DNA from: an uncultured Collinsella sp.
GTDB taxonomy: Bacteria > Actinomycetota > Coriobacteriia > Coriobacteriales > Coriobacteriaceae
Length of the DNA: 15,112 bases
NCBI GenBank assembly: GCA_900550815.1
Contig: URTW01000027.1
Coordinates: 1-15,112, forward strand
Reading direction: 5' to 3'
The notes below the pieces were generated by a model. It worked only from the letters and a program-made list of their open reading frames with translations, was not told where the DNA came from and did no database searches. Each line of letters starts with the position of its first letter. Within the stretch, counting starts at the first letter, position 1. A program made the translations under genes and the position numbers. Shown here in pieces: positions 6,813-13,430 of the stretch.

Positions 6813-7997
6813 ATGATCAACGAAACTATGTATGCTCGCGGTGCGGAAAGCTCCATCATCCGCGAGATTTTTAGCTATGGCCTTGAGCGCAAGGCGCAGA
6901 TCGGTGCGGAAAACGTATTCGATTTTTCGCTGGGCAATCCGAGCGTTCCGGCGCCCGCTGCTGTGGCTGAGTCGATTAAGAAGGCCCTGGAGCTGCCGAG
7001 CGACCAGTTGCACGGCTACACGCCCGCACCGGGCCTGCCGCAATGTCGTGCCGCTGTGGCCGAATCGCTCAACCGCCGCTTTGGCACGAGCTATGAGGGC
7101 AAAGACGTCTTTATGACGGTGGGCGCCGCGGCTTCGCTCACCTGCACGCTCAACGCCGTTACGAACCCGGGCGACGAGGTTATTGTTATCGCCCCGTACT
7201 TTCCGGAGTATCGCGTTTGGATTGAGAAGGCCGGCTGTACGTGTGTTGAGGCGCTCGCCGATGAAGATACGTTCCAGCTGAGCGTGGACAACGTGCTCAA
7301 GGCGATTACCGATAAGACGGCTGCCGTCATCATCGACTCGCCGAATAACCCGACCGGTGCCGTATATACACGCGACACGCTGACGCGACTGGCCAATGTT
7401 CTGCGCGAGGCCAACGCTCAGCGCGATCCCGAGAATCCGATTATGCTCATCTCGGATGAGCCGTACCGCGAGATCGTGTACGGTGCCGAGGTGCCTTGGG
7501 TGCCCTCGATCTACGAGAACACCGTGGTGTGCTACTCGTATTCTAAGTCGCTTTCGCTGCCGGGCGAGCGCGTGGGATGGATCCTTGTTCCCAATACGAA
7601 TCCTCAGGCAGATCGTCTAATGCCCGCCGTTGCCGGTGCCGCCCGTACGCTGGGCTTCGTGTGCGCGCCGGCGCTCTTTCAGCGCGTAATTATCGACTGC
7701 ATCGATGGGCCGAGTGACGTTGAGGCCTATGCACGCAACCGCACCGCGCTTACCGACGCACTAGCGGAGTATGGCTACACCTATGTTGAGCCGGATGGCG
7801 CGTTCTACCTATGGGTGAAAGCGTTGGAGCCCGATGCGAATGCGTTTTGCGAGCGCGCAAAGAAGTATGAGTTGCTTGCGGTTCCCTCGGACAGTTTTGG
7901 TATGCCGGGTTGGTTCCGCCTGGGCTATTGCGTGAGTTACGAAACGATTGTCAATTCGCTACCCGCTTGGAAACAGTTGGCGGACGAGTATCGTTAA
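6813..7997 (+). CDS. Pyridoxal phosphate-dependent aminotransferase (fold type I)
   Basis: A 394-residue cytoplasmic class I/II aminotransferase, probably acting on aspartate, aromatic or other amino acids with a 2-oxo acid; the substrate cannot be read from sequence. Landmarks: LGNPSVP (40-46) near the substrate site, SPNNPTGAVY (176-185), ISDEPY with the pyridine-binding D215, the PLP Schiff-base lysine K245 in YSYSKSLSLPGERVGW, and the carboxylate-binding R369 in WFRLGY. Length is normal. The open frame extends upstream to 6714 through the inverted repeat, but the ATG at 6813 has AAAGGGG (6801-6807) at a good distance and starts the usual family N-terminus (MINETMYARG), so it was chosen. 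It stands alone between an upstream terminator and the PHP gene, which has its own candidate promoter. Related enzymes in anaerobes are often annotated only as aspartate/aromatic aminotransferase. Confidence 0.94.
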   Translation: MINETMYARGAESSIIREIFSYGLERKAQIGAENVFDFSLGNPSVPAPAAVAESIKKALELPSDQLHGYTPAPGLPQCRAAVAESLNRRFGTSYEGKDVFMTVGAAASLTCTLNAVTNPGDEVIVIAPYFPEYRVWIEKAGCTCVEALADEDTFQLSVDNVLKAITDKTAAVIIDSPNNPTGAVYTRDTLTRLANVLREANAQRDPENPIMLISDEPYREIVYGAEVPWVPSIYENTVVCYSYSKSLSLPGERVGWILVPNTNPQADRLMPAVAGAARTLGFVCAPALFQRVIIDCIDGPSDVEAYARNRTALTDALAEYGYTYVEPDGAFYLWVKALEPDANAFCERAKKYELLAVPSDSFGMPGWFRLGYCVSYETIVNSLPAWKQLADEYR

Positions 7998-8031
7998 AAG
8001 TAAAGCGCTCTGTCTACAATGTTTTACGTGA

Positions 8032-8062
8032 AACGGGGTTTGGTGTTAAGCCGGACCCCGTT
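8032..8062. repeat. Hairpin without T run after the aminotransferase gene
   Basis: AACGGGGT (8032-8039) is complementary to ACCCCGTT (8055-8062) around a 15-base loop. No T run follows, so it is not a standard intrinsic terminator. It may slow transcription or protect the transcript 3' end. The 165-base gap from 7998 to 8162 otherwise holds only the candidate promoter of the next gene. Confidence 0.4.
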
Positions 8063-8095
8063 GTCATGGACGTTGTGTCTTTGGGATGGAGTGGT

Positions 8096-8125
8096 TTTAC
8101 GACTATCGAAGGCTATGCGTACAAT
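8096..8125 (+). promoter_or_regulatory. Candidate promoter for the PHP-domain gene
   Basis: TTTACG (8096-8101, four of six) and TACAAT (8120-8125, five of six) are spaced by 18 bases. The -10 lies in CTATGCGTACAATG, closely similar to the aminotransferase promoter context. The leader would be about 30 bases and contains the AAGGAG site. Confidence 0.45.
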
Positions 8126-8162
8126 GAATATAAGCGACGGCCGTGCCAGATAAGGAGACCTG

Positions 8163-8984
8163 ATGCCCTACCTGCTTTCTTGTGACATTCATACCCATAC
8201 GATGTTCTCTGCGCATGCATATTCGACCATTGAGGAGAATGTGTACTGGGCGGCAGAGCGTGGTCTGCAGGTACTCGGATCTGCCGACCATTTGAGCTCT
8301 ATGGTTACGGCTTGCCCTAATGACCTGCGCAGTTACCAGTTCTTTATCAACCAGGATATCTGGCCGCGCATTTGGAGCGGCGTGCTGGTGCTGCGTGGTG
8401 CCGAGGCCGATATCGTTTCGCTGGACGGAAGCCTGTTTGGCGAGGACACTCCTGTCACGCTCGATATTGCCGGCGATTCGTACAGCCGTCAGCATTCGCT
8501 GTTCGATTTGGTTACGCGTAATTTGGATTATTTGGTTGCAAGCGTGCATAATCCGCAGATTGCTGAGGGCGCGACGCTGGCCCAGACGACCGAGATGTAT
8601 ATCAATGCCCTGGAGCACCCCAAGGTGTTCATGCTGGGCCACACGGGGCGTTCGGGCGTGCCGTTCGATATCGACGAGGTGCTGTTGGCAGCTAAGGCCA
8701 AGCACAAGATTATCGAGATCAACAACCATAGTCTTGAACACGGTGTCGACACTGAGCATTGGGCCGTATGCCGCAAGATCGCCGAGCGCTGCGCCGAGCT
8801 GGGCGTGGGCATTGGCGTGTCAACCGATGCCCACATTGGCATGGCCATTGGCAAGCTCGATCACGCGCGCAAGATGCTCGACGAGATTCACTTCCCGCTG
8901 GATTTGATCGTGACGCGCGACCGCGAGACGCTGCTGCGCGAGATGGCGGCAGCCGGCGTGTGCGATCTGCGCAAGGGGATGTAG
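8163..8984 (+). CDS. PHP-domain metal-dependent hydrolase, YcdX-like
   Basis: A 273-residue cytoplasmic PHP-family phosphoesterase. The N-terminus CDIHTHTMFSAHAYSTIEEN and the segment FINQDIWPRIWSGVLVLRGA (61-80) align well from memory with E. coli YcdX, a trinuclear-zinc phosphatase. Predicted metal ligands: H10 and H12, H18, H43 (ADH), E81 (RGAEADI), H129 (SVHN), H160 (LGHTGR), and D222/H224 (STDAH). All PHP metal motifs are present, so activity is expected; the natural substrate is unknown (a phosphate ester is likely). The ATG at 8163 follows AAGGAG (8152-8157) with five-base spacing. It lies downstream of an aminotransferase gene on the same strand, but the 165-base gap with a promoter argues for separate control. 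A histidinol-phosphatase-type PHP enzyme is an alternative, but the YcdX-like motif fits better. Confidence 0.92.
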   Translation: MPYLLSCDIHTHTMFSAHAYSTIEENVYWAAERGLQVLGSADHLSSMVTACPNDLRSYQFFINQDIWPRIWSGVLVLRGAEADIVSLDGSLFGEDTPVTLDIAGDSYSRQHSLFDLVTRNLDYLVASVHNPQIAEGATLAQTTEMYINALEHPKVFMLGHTGRSGVPFDIDEVLLAAKAKHKIIEINNHSLEHGVDTEHWAVCRKIAERCAELGVGIGVSTDAHIGMAIGKLDHARKMLDEIHFPLDLIVTRDRETLLREMAAAGVCDLRKGM

Positions 8985-9004
8985 CGGAGTTTATAAACCA
9001 AGCG

Positions 9005-9038
9005 AAGGGGGCGGCCCAGGCGGGTCGCCCCCTTTCTT
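9005..9038. terminator. Terminator between the PHP gene and rlmD
   Basis: AAGGGGGCGGCCC (9005-9017) pairs with GGGTCGCCCCCTT (9022-9034) with one G-T pair and a four-base loop, followed by TTTCTT on the + strand. It lies in the 78-base gap between convergent genes. On the minus strand the stem is followed by CGCTTGG with no T run, so it should work best for the rightward gene. Confidence 0.85.
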
Positions 9039-9062
9039 GTCCCAAAAATCTACTGAGGTTGG

Positions 9063-10511
9063 TTAGCGGCGTTCGAGGACCGCTACGGTTTCGGTGTGGT
9101 CGGTGTGAGGGAACATGTCGACGGGCGTGATCTTGAGCAGGCGATAGCCTCCGTCGAGGAGCTGATGCAGGTCGCGCTCTTGAGTTACGGGGTTGCAGCT
9201 GATATAGGTGATGCGGCGCGGCTTAAGCGCGCAGGCAGCTTCGAGGAACTCGGGCGTGGAGCCGGCGCGCGGCGGATCGATGGAAAGGACATCGCCCCGC
9301 TCGTTGTTATCGGCGGCATCCAGGATGTAATCGGTGGCGTCGTCGGCCATAAACCAAGCGCTGCGGGTGAGGCCGTTGAGCTCGGCATTGCGACGTGCGT
9401 CGGCAATGCCCGCCGGGTTGCGCTCAACGCCGAGCAGCATAATGCCGATACCCTTGTTCTGGGCATCTTTAGCTGCGCAAAGACCGATGGTACCGCTACC
9501 GCAATAGGCATCCATGAGTACGTCGCCCTGCTGCAGGTCCATGCCGTCAATCGCGAGCTGATAGAGCAGCTCGGTCTGCTGCGGGTTGGTCTGGTAGAAC
9601 GCGGTGGGGGAGATATCGAACTCGCAGCCGAGCAGCTGGTCGCGCATGCACTCGGCGCCATATACAATGCGGGTTTCCTCGCCGAGGATGGCGTTGCCGG
9701 GACGTCCGTTGATGTTTTGGGCGACGGTGACGATGTGCGGATTGAGTGCGGCGACAGCCTCAAAGAACTCCTGCGCATGCGGCAAGTCGCGCTGAGCGGT
9801 CACGAGCGTGACCATGACCTGGTCGGTACGCCAACCGCAGCGGACGACGGCATAGCGAAGTAAACCAAGATGCTTGTCCTCATTAAAGGCGGGAATATGC
9901 AGCCGCTCAGCTTCGCGTGCGATGCCGTTGAGAATCTGACGGGCACCCGGTGCCTCGACAGGACACTCGGGTACGGCAACGATCTTGTGCGTGCCGCGCT
10001 CAAAGAAACCGCAACGGACGGCTCCCTCCTTACCGGGAGCAAAGGGAGTGGCAGCCTTATGACGAAAGCCACGCGGCGCAGGATATTTGCCCGGGTCGCC
10101 CAGGGTGACACCCATGCCACGAATAGGATCTACAGCAATGCCCTCACGCTCACAAAGCGAAGCAAAAAGCTCCTCCATAGCAGCCTGCTTGGCGGCGAGC
10201 TGCTTCTTATAAGGACGATTGAGCGCCGTACACCCACCGCAAGCTTTCATGATGGAACAAGGAGACTTGGGATCAACGGCCTTGCGCGCAGACGGAACCG
10301 GATTCTTATACGGGCGCTTGGAGCGAGTCTGAGATGCCTTATCCTCGCTCCGACGAGAGCCGGGACGCTTGGCCTTAGCCTTGCCCTTAGCCGACTTACC
10401 CTTCGCATTCAGAGGCGACTTGGATTTCTTAGAAGATTTTTTCTCTCCCGACCCCTCAGCTGCCTCGATCAAAGCACGACGAGCCTTACGCTCCGCACGA
10501 GATTCTGCCAT
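9063..10511 (-). CDS. rlmD: 23S rRNA (uracil-5)-methyltransferase, RlmD/RumA family
   Basis: A 482-residue SAM-dependent enzyme that makes 5-methyluridine in 23S rRNA. Cysteines C85, C91 and C94 (CSIMKACGGC) and C183 (PECPVE) match the family 4Fe-4S cluster. The methyltransferase domain contains FYQTNPQQ (305-312), the SAM motif DAYCGSGTIGL (334-344), DPPRAG (412-417), and the catalytic cysteine C439 in YISCNP; a DHTETVAVL C-terminus is typical. Residues 1-80 are rich in Lys, Arg, Ala and Ser and look disordered. I see no TRAM RNA-binding domain where RlmD usually has one, so RlmC or a general TrmA-family member remains possible. The open frame runs upstream to 10739 through the large inverted repeat, but the Met at 10511 has a GTGGAG site eight bases before it and starts the natural MAESRAERKARRAL. 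It is a single gene, divergent from the ABC importer. Confidence 0.9.
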   Translation of the reverse strand: MAESRAERKARRALIEAAEGSGEKKSSKKSKSPLNAKGKSAKGKAKAKRPGSRRSEDKASQTRSKRPYKNPVPSARKAVDPKSPCSIMKACGGCTALNRPYKKQLAAKQAAMEELFASLCEREGIAVDPIRGMGVTLGDPGKYPAPRGFRHKAATPFAPGKEGAVRCGFFERGTHKIVAVPECPVEAPGARQILNGIAREAERLHIPAFNEDKHLGLLRYAVVRCGWRTDQVMVTLVTAQRDLPHAQEFFEAVAALNPHIVTVAQNINGRPGNAILGEETRIVYGAECMRDQLLGCEFDISPTAFYQTNPQQTELLYQLAIDGMDLQQGDVLMDAYCGSGTIGLCAAKDAQNKGIGIMLLGVERNPAGIADARRNAELNGLTRSAWFMADDATDYILDAADNNERGDVLSIDPPRAGSTPEFLEAACALKPRRITYISCNPVTQERDLHQLLDGGYRLLKITPVDMFPHTDHTETVAVLERR

Positions 10512-10618
10512 CAATAACTCCACTAATTCATGAATTAAAGCTGCAAGTATTGTACCGTGCCAAGCCAGCAGACGATATGCAAGCGGTTTATTCGTGTCAG
10601 TGATAAGCCCAACGACGG

Positions 10619-10757
10619 TTGCCCGCCGCGTGAGGGGTGTGGGGGTTAAGTTTATCGCGAGTTCCGCACGAACAGGAGGCCACTTAATGTGGCCTCCGTC
10701 GTGAGCAGGACTGTAGAGCAGGAAACTTAACCCCCACACCCCTCACGCGGCGGGCAA
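10619..10757. repeat. 139-bp element with 35-bp perfect inverted arms
   Basis: The left arm (10619-10653, starting TTGCCCGCCGCGTGAGGGGT and ending GTTAAGTTT) and the right arm (10723-10757) are exact reverse complements over 35 bases. The 69-base centre carries its own hairpin (10667-10703). No protein-coding frame is credible and no direct repeat of 4 bases or more flanks the ends. It lies in the divergent region between rlmD and the ABC importer, where no gene needs a terminator. It looks like a non-autonomous mobile or palindromic repeat element, or a foldback RNA if transcribed. The open frame that crosses it upstream of rlmD is not considered real. Confidence 0.88.
10667..10703. repeat. 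Nested hairpin inside the 139-bp element
   Basis: GGAGGCCAC (10675-10683) pairs perfectly with GTGGCCTCC (10689-10697) around TTAAT. An outer CACGA/TCGTG pair (10667-10671 and 10699-10703) flanks it after small unpaired bases. No T run follows on either strand, so it is unlikely to be a terminator. Confidence 0.7.
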
Positions 10758-10764
10758 ACTCGCC

Positions 10765-10793
10765 TTGTGCTCTATCACGCTAAAGTGTATGAT
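10765..10793 (+). promoter_or_regulatory. Promoter of the amino-acid ABC importer operon
   Basis: A -10 TATGAT (10788-10793, five of six) lies exactly 17 bases from a weak -35 TTGTGC (10765-10770, three of six), just outside the 139-bp element. The start would fall near 10800, leaving about 50 bases of leader. A TAAAGTG copy (10781-10787) directly abuts the -10, so a protein bound there would compete with RNA polymerase. Confidence 0.52.
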
Positions 10794-10811
10794 TCTGAAC
10801 GTTACATGACT

Positions 10812-10831
10812 CACTTTACTTAACTAAAGTG
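10812..10831. promoter_or_regulatory. Operator-like dyad before the ABC importer operon
   Basis: CACTTTA (10812-10818) and TAAAGTG (10825-10831) form a perfect 7-bp inverted repeat with a 6-base spacer, between the predicted transcript start and the ribosome site. The same 7-mer also occurs at 10781-10787 against the -10. Three copies within 51 bases suggest a repressor site, perhaps an amino-acid-responsive regulator; the regulator is not known. Confidence 0.45.
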
Positions 10832-10849
10832 CCATCAAGGGGGAATACC

Positions 10850-11710
10850 ATGAATGCCGATATGTCTCGTCGTCAGTTTGTTGGTCTAGCCGGTTCGCTC
10901 GCTACGGTTCTAGGCCTTGGCCTGGTAGGCTGCGGTGGTGGTGCCGGTAAGGGTTCCGCTGCTGGCTCTGCCGCGGCCAAGGATGTGAAGGGCGCTGCGG
11001 AGTCCAAGAAGCTCGTGGTGGGCTTTGATAAGTCCTATCCTCCGTACGGCTTTGTGGGCGACGATGGCGAGTACACCGGCTTTGATCTCGATCTGGCCAA
11101 GGCTGTTGCCGATAAGCAGGGCTGGGAGGTCAAATACGAGGCCATCGACTGGGACGCCAAGGATACGCTGCTTAACTCGGGCGCCATCAACTGCATCTGG
11201 AACGGCTTTACCATGGAGGGCCGTGAGGACGACTACACGTTCTCCGAGCCGTACATGCTCAACGAGCAGGTGCTGGTGGTCAAGAAGGATGCGGGCATCA
11301 AGGGCTGGGACGATCTTGCCGGCAAGACTGTGATTACCCAGACCGATTCCGCTGCGCAGGACGTGCTTGAGGGTGACCAGAAGGATCTGGCGGCGACGTT
11401 TGCCACGCTCGACACGATCGGCGAGTACAACACGGCCTTTATGCAGCTCGAGAGCGGCGCGGTCGATGCCGTGGCTTGCGACCTTTCGATTGCCCAGTAT
11501 CAGCTTGCCGCCAAGCCCGATGCTTATACGCAGCTTGATGAGCCGCTGTCCAGCGAGCACTACGCCGTCGGCTTTAAGAAGGGCGACACCAAGTCGGCCG
11601 ACGCCGTGACCGAGTCGCTCAAGGCGCTCTACGAGGACGGCACGGTTAAGGACCTGTGCGACAAGTATTCAAGCTATGGTCTATCTTTCGATAATTGGGT
11701 GCTCAAGTAA
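10850..11710 (+). CDS. Amino-acid ABC importer substrate-binding lipoprotein
   Basis: A 286-residue extracytoplasmic solute-binding protein of family 3 (polar amino acids), tethered by lipid to the outer face of the membrane. The signal region has SRRQF (6-10), a twin-arginine motif, then a hydrophobic stretch and the lipobox LVGC with C28 as the lipidated residue. After a Gly/Ala/Ser/Lys linker comes the binding fold, starting LVVGFDKSYPPYGFVGDDGE (55-74) and TGFDLDLAKAVA (76-87). A second-lobe W118-N-G-F-T and DVLEGD stretch are typical. Specificity is not resolved; cystine, glutamine or another polar amino acid is plausible. The longest frame starts at a GTG at 10829; ATG 10850 has AAGGGGG (10837-10843) six bases before it. 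Its stop overlaps the permease start (TAATG), so it is co-translated with the next gene. Confidence 0.94.
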   Translation: MNADMSRRQFVGLAGSLATVLGLGLVGCGGGAGKGSAAGSAAAKDVKGAAESKKLVVGFDKSYPPYGFVGDDGEYTGFDLDLAKAVADKQGWEVKYEAIDWDAKDTLLNSGAINCIWNGFTMEGREDDYTFSEPYMLNEQVLVVKKDAGIKGWDDLAGKTVITQTDSAAQDVLEGDQKDLAATFATLDTIGEYNTAFMQLESGAVDAVACDLSIAQYQLAAKPDAYTQLDEPLSSEHYAVGFKKGDTKSADAVTESLKALYEDGTVKDLCDKYSSYGLSFDNWVLK

Positions 11711-12363
11711 TGTCTATTCAGGTCATGATGCAGATGCTTGGCCAGGGATTCTTGGTCAGTTTGCAGTTGTTTGTGCTGACGCTGCTGGGGTCGATTCCGC
11801 TGGGAATCCCCGTGGCGTTTATGCGCATGAGCAAAATCGCGCCGCTTCGCTGGATTGCGCGCATCTACATTTCGGTCATGCGCGGTACGCCGCTCATGCT
11901 GCAGATGTTTGCCATCTACTTTGCCCCGTACTACGTGTTTGGCATTTCGCTCACGCCCGATTCCAAGTGGACGGCGTGCGTCGTGGCGTTCATCATCAAC
12001 TACGCCGGCTATTTTGCCGAGATCTATCGATCGGGCCTGCAGTCCATTCCGCGCGGTCAATATGAGGCCGCCGAGGTGCTGGGCTACTCGCGCATGCAGA
12101 CGTTTCTGTATATCGTGATGCCGCAGGTCGCCAAGCGTATCCTGCCGGCGATGGGCAACGAGATCATCACGCTGGTCAAGGACACGTCGCTGGCGTTTGC
12201 CATTGGCGTGGGTGAGATGTTCTCGACGGCCAAGGCGCTGGTCGCCTCGCAGGTGAGCATGGTGCCGTTTGCGATCGCGGCGCTGATCTACTGGATCTTT
12301 AACTTTGTGGTCGAGATGCTGCTGGGCGCCGCCGAAAAGAAGCTGGACTATTATCATGACTAA
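11710..12363 (+). CDS. Amino-acid ABC importer permease
   Basis: A 217-residue inner-membrane permease of the HisM/GlnP type. Hydrophobic segments lie around 10-35, 65-80, 88-105, 155-170 and 185-207. The EAA loop that docks on the ATPase is EAAEVLGYSRMQTFLYIVMP (119-138), with the conserved G125. RGTPLMLQMF (59-68) is a family hallmark. The chosen ATG overlaps the stop of the lipoprotein gene by one base (TAATG), a classic coupling arrangement, and fits the family start; the upstream Met at 11695 would lie deep inside the previous gene. It overlaps the ATPase start by eight bases. Only one permease gene is present, so the channel is probably a homodimer. Confidence 0.94.
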   Translation: MSIQVMMQMLGQGFLVSLQLFVLTLLGSIPLGIPVAFMRMSKIAPLRWIARIYISVMRGTPLMLQMFAIYFAPYYVFGISLTPDSKWTACVVAFIINYAGYFAEIYRSGLQSIPRGQYEAAEVLGYSRMQTFLYIVMPQVAKRILPAMGNEIITLVKDTSLAFAIGVGEMFSTAKALVASQVSMVPFAIAALIYWIFNFVVEMLLGAAEKKLDYYHD

Positions 12364-13120
12364 CTCAGTGATGAAAATCGAAAGCGCGCGCAAGGCGTTT
12401 GGCGGCAATGAGGTGCTCAAGGATATCTCGCTCGAGGTCAAGCGTGGCGAGGTCGTGGCGATTATCGGGCCTTCGGGTGGCGGCAAGTCCACGCTGCTGC
12501 GGTGTGCCACGCTGCTCGAGACGCTCGACGGAGGCTCGCTCTCGTTTGGTGACCTTGCCGTTGCGACGGATGCGGGTTCGGGCGCGGTCTATGCGAAGGG
12601 CGATGTGCCCAAGCGGGCGCGCTCGCGATTCGGCCTGGTGTTCCAAAATTACAACCTGTTCCCGCACTATACCGTGATGAAAAACATCATCGATGCGCCG
12701 ATTCGTGTGCTTAAGCGTCCGCGCGAGCAGGCGGAAGCCCGCGCTCACGAGCTGATTGCGCAAATGGGGCTGACGGGCAACGAGAACAAGGTGCCGTGCG
12801 AGCTTTCGGGCGGTCAGCAGCAGCGCGTGAGTATTGCCCGCGCCCTAGCGCTCGATCCGGAAATCTTATTCTTTGACGAGCCGACCTCGGCGCTCGATCC
12901 CGAGCTGACGGCCGAGGTGCTGCGTGTCATTAAAGACCTTGCCGCGCAGAATATGACGATGGTGATCGTGACCCACGCAATGCAGTTTGCGCGCGATGTT
13001 GCCGACCGCGTGGTCTTTATGGATGGCGGCCGCATTGTCGAGGAGGGTCCTGCCGAGCAGGTCATCGACCATCCGCGCGAGCAGCGCACCCGTGAGTTCT
13101 TGAGCCGTATCGAGGGATAG
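12356..13120 (+). CDS. Amino-acid ABC importer ATP-binding protein
   Basis: A 254-residue cytoplasmic ATPase that powers the importer, of the GlnQ/HisP/polar amino-acid group. Walker A is GPSGGGKST (38-46), the Q-loop is Q97 in VFQNYNLFPHYTVMKN, the ABC signature is LSGGQQQR (150-157), Walker B is ILFFDEPTSALD (170-181), and the switch histidine is H207. All are intact. A somewhat long stretch with VATDAGSGAVYAKGDVPKRA lies between Walker A and the Q-loop. The ATG at 12356 lies inside the end of the permease gene, eight bases of overlap; an ATG at 12371 is possible but has no better ribosome site. It is the last gene of the operon and is followed by a strong terminator. Confidence 0.95.
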   Translation: MTNSVMKIESARKAFGGNEVLKDISLEVKRGEVVAIIGPSGGGKSTLLRCATLLETLDGGSLSFGDLAVATDAGSGAVYAKGDVPKRARSRFGLVFQNYNLFPHYTVMKNIIDAPIRVLKRPREQAEARAHELIAQMGLTGNENKVPCELSGGQQQRVSIARALALDPEILFFDEPTSALDPELTAEVLRVIKDLAAQNMTMVIVTHAMQFARDVADRVVFMDGGRIVEEGPAEQVIDHPREQRTREFLSRIEG

Positions 13121-13153
13121 GCTCAGGTATTTACTCAACTATTAATTGAGGCG

Positions 13154-13190
13154 AAGCCGCCGCAGGTCTTACGGTCTGTGGCGGCTTTTT
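13154..13190 (+). terminator. Intrinsic terminator of the ABC importer operon
   Basis: AAGCCGCCGCAG (13154-13165) pairs with CTGTGGCGGCTT (13176-13187) with one G-T pair and a 10-base loop. The stem runs into TTTTT followed by G and TTT. Confidence 0.9.
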
Positions 13191-13430
13191 GTTTGCATCG
13201 ACGGGGTTCAATAATCGCCTCACAAGCTTGTCTCTTCCTCTCGCCGCCTGTATTCATACGTGTGCCGAAAGGTGTGCATGGACGGTCGCCCGTGAGGGTA
13301 GGGTGGTGGCATAGGACATTTGGAGGGTGAGTCGGCTCGGCTGCCGACCATGCTGCTCCCGGGATGGCACCGACCGCGAACTCTCCCCGTTGGCGTCGCG
13401 CATTGCGCGCGGCCCTGCAAGGAGGTCATC
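13191..13430 (+). other. Gene-free leader upstream of the EF-G-like gene
   Basis: These 240 bases hold no credible gene. A weak promoter-like pair, TTGTCT (13228-13233) and TATTCA (13251-13256), is spaced by 17 bases; if real, the leader is about 165 bases long. It contains a clean hairpin, GTCGGC (13331-13336) with GCCGAC (13343-13348). GCATGG (13276-13281) could pair with CCATGC (13348-13353), and CGGTCG (13283-13288) with CGACCG (13371-13376); these last two pairings cross, so they would be alternatives or a pseudoknot. An in-frame ATG at 13350 could extend the protein by 27 residues but has no comparable ribosome site. Confidence 0.45.

Noticed and set aside
8032..8062. Terminator after the aminotransferase gene
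   Set aside because: The stem is only 8 bp with a long loop and no T run on either strand; listed as a hairpin, not a terminator.
9096..9863. 255-residue open frame on the plus strand
   Set aside because: Antisense to rlmD, whose Fe-S, SAM and catalytic motifs make it clearly the real gene.
10512..10739. N-terminal extension of rlmD to 10739
   Set aside because: It reads through the 35-bp inverted repeat, has no family similarity, and the Met at 10511 has its own ribosome site.
13278..13295. Tiny leader open frame ATGGACGGTCGCCCGTGA (MDGRP)
   Set aside because: Five codons with an AAAGG nearby could arise by chance; nothing supports translation.
13361..13390. T-box riboswitch antiterminator
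   Set aside because: The GGGATGGCACCGACCGCG stretch is interrupted relative to the T-box core, no specifier stem or terminator is seen, and an EF-G-like gene is not a usual T-box target; kept only as a note in the leader finding.
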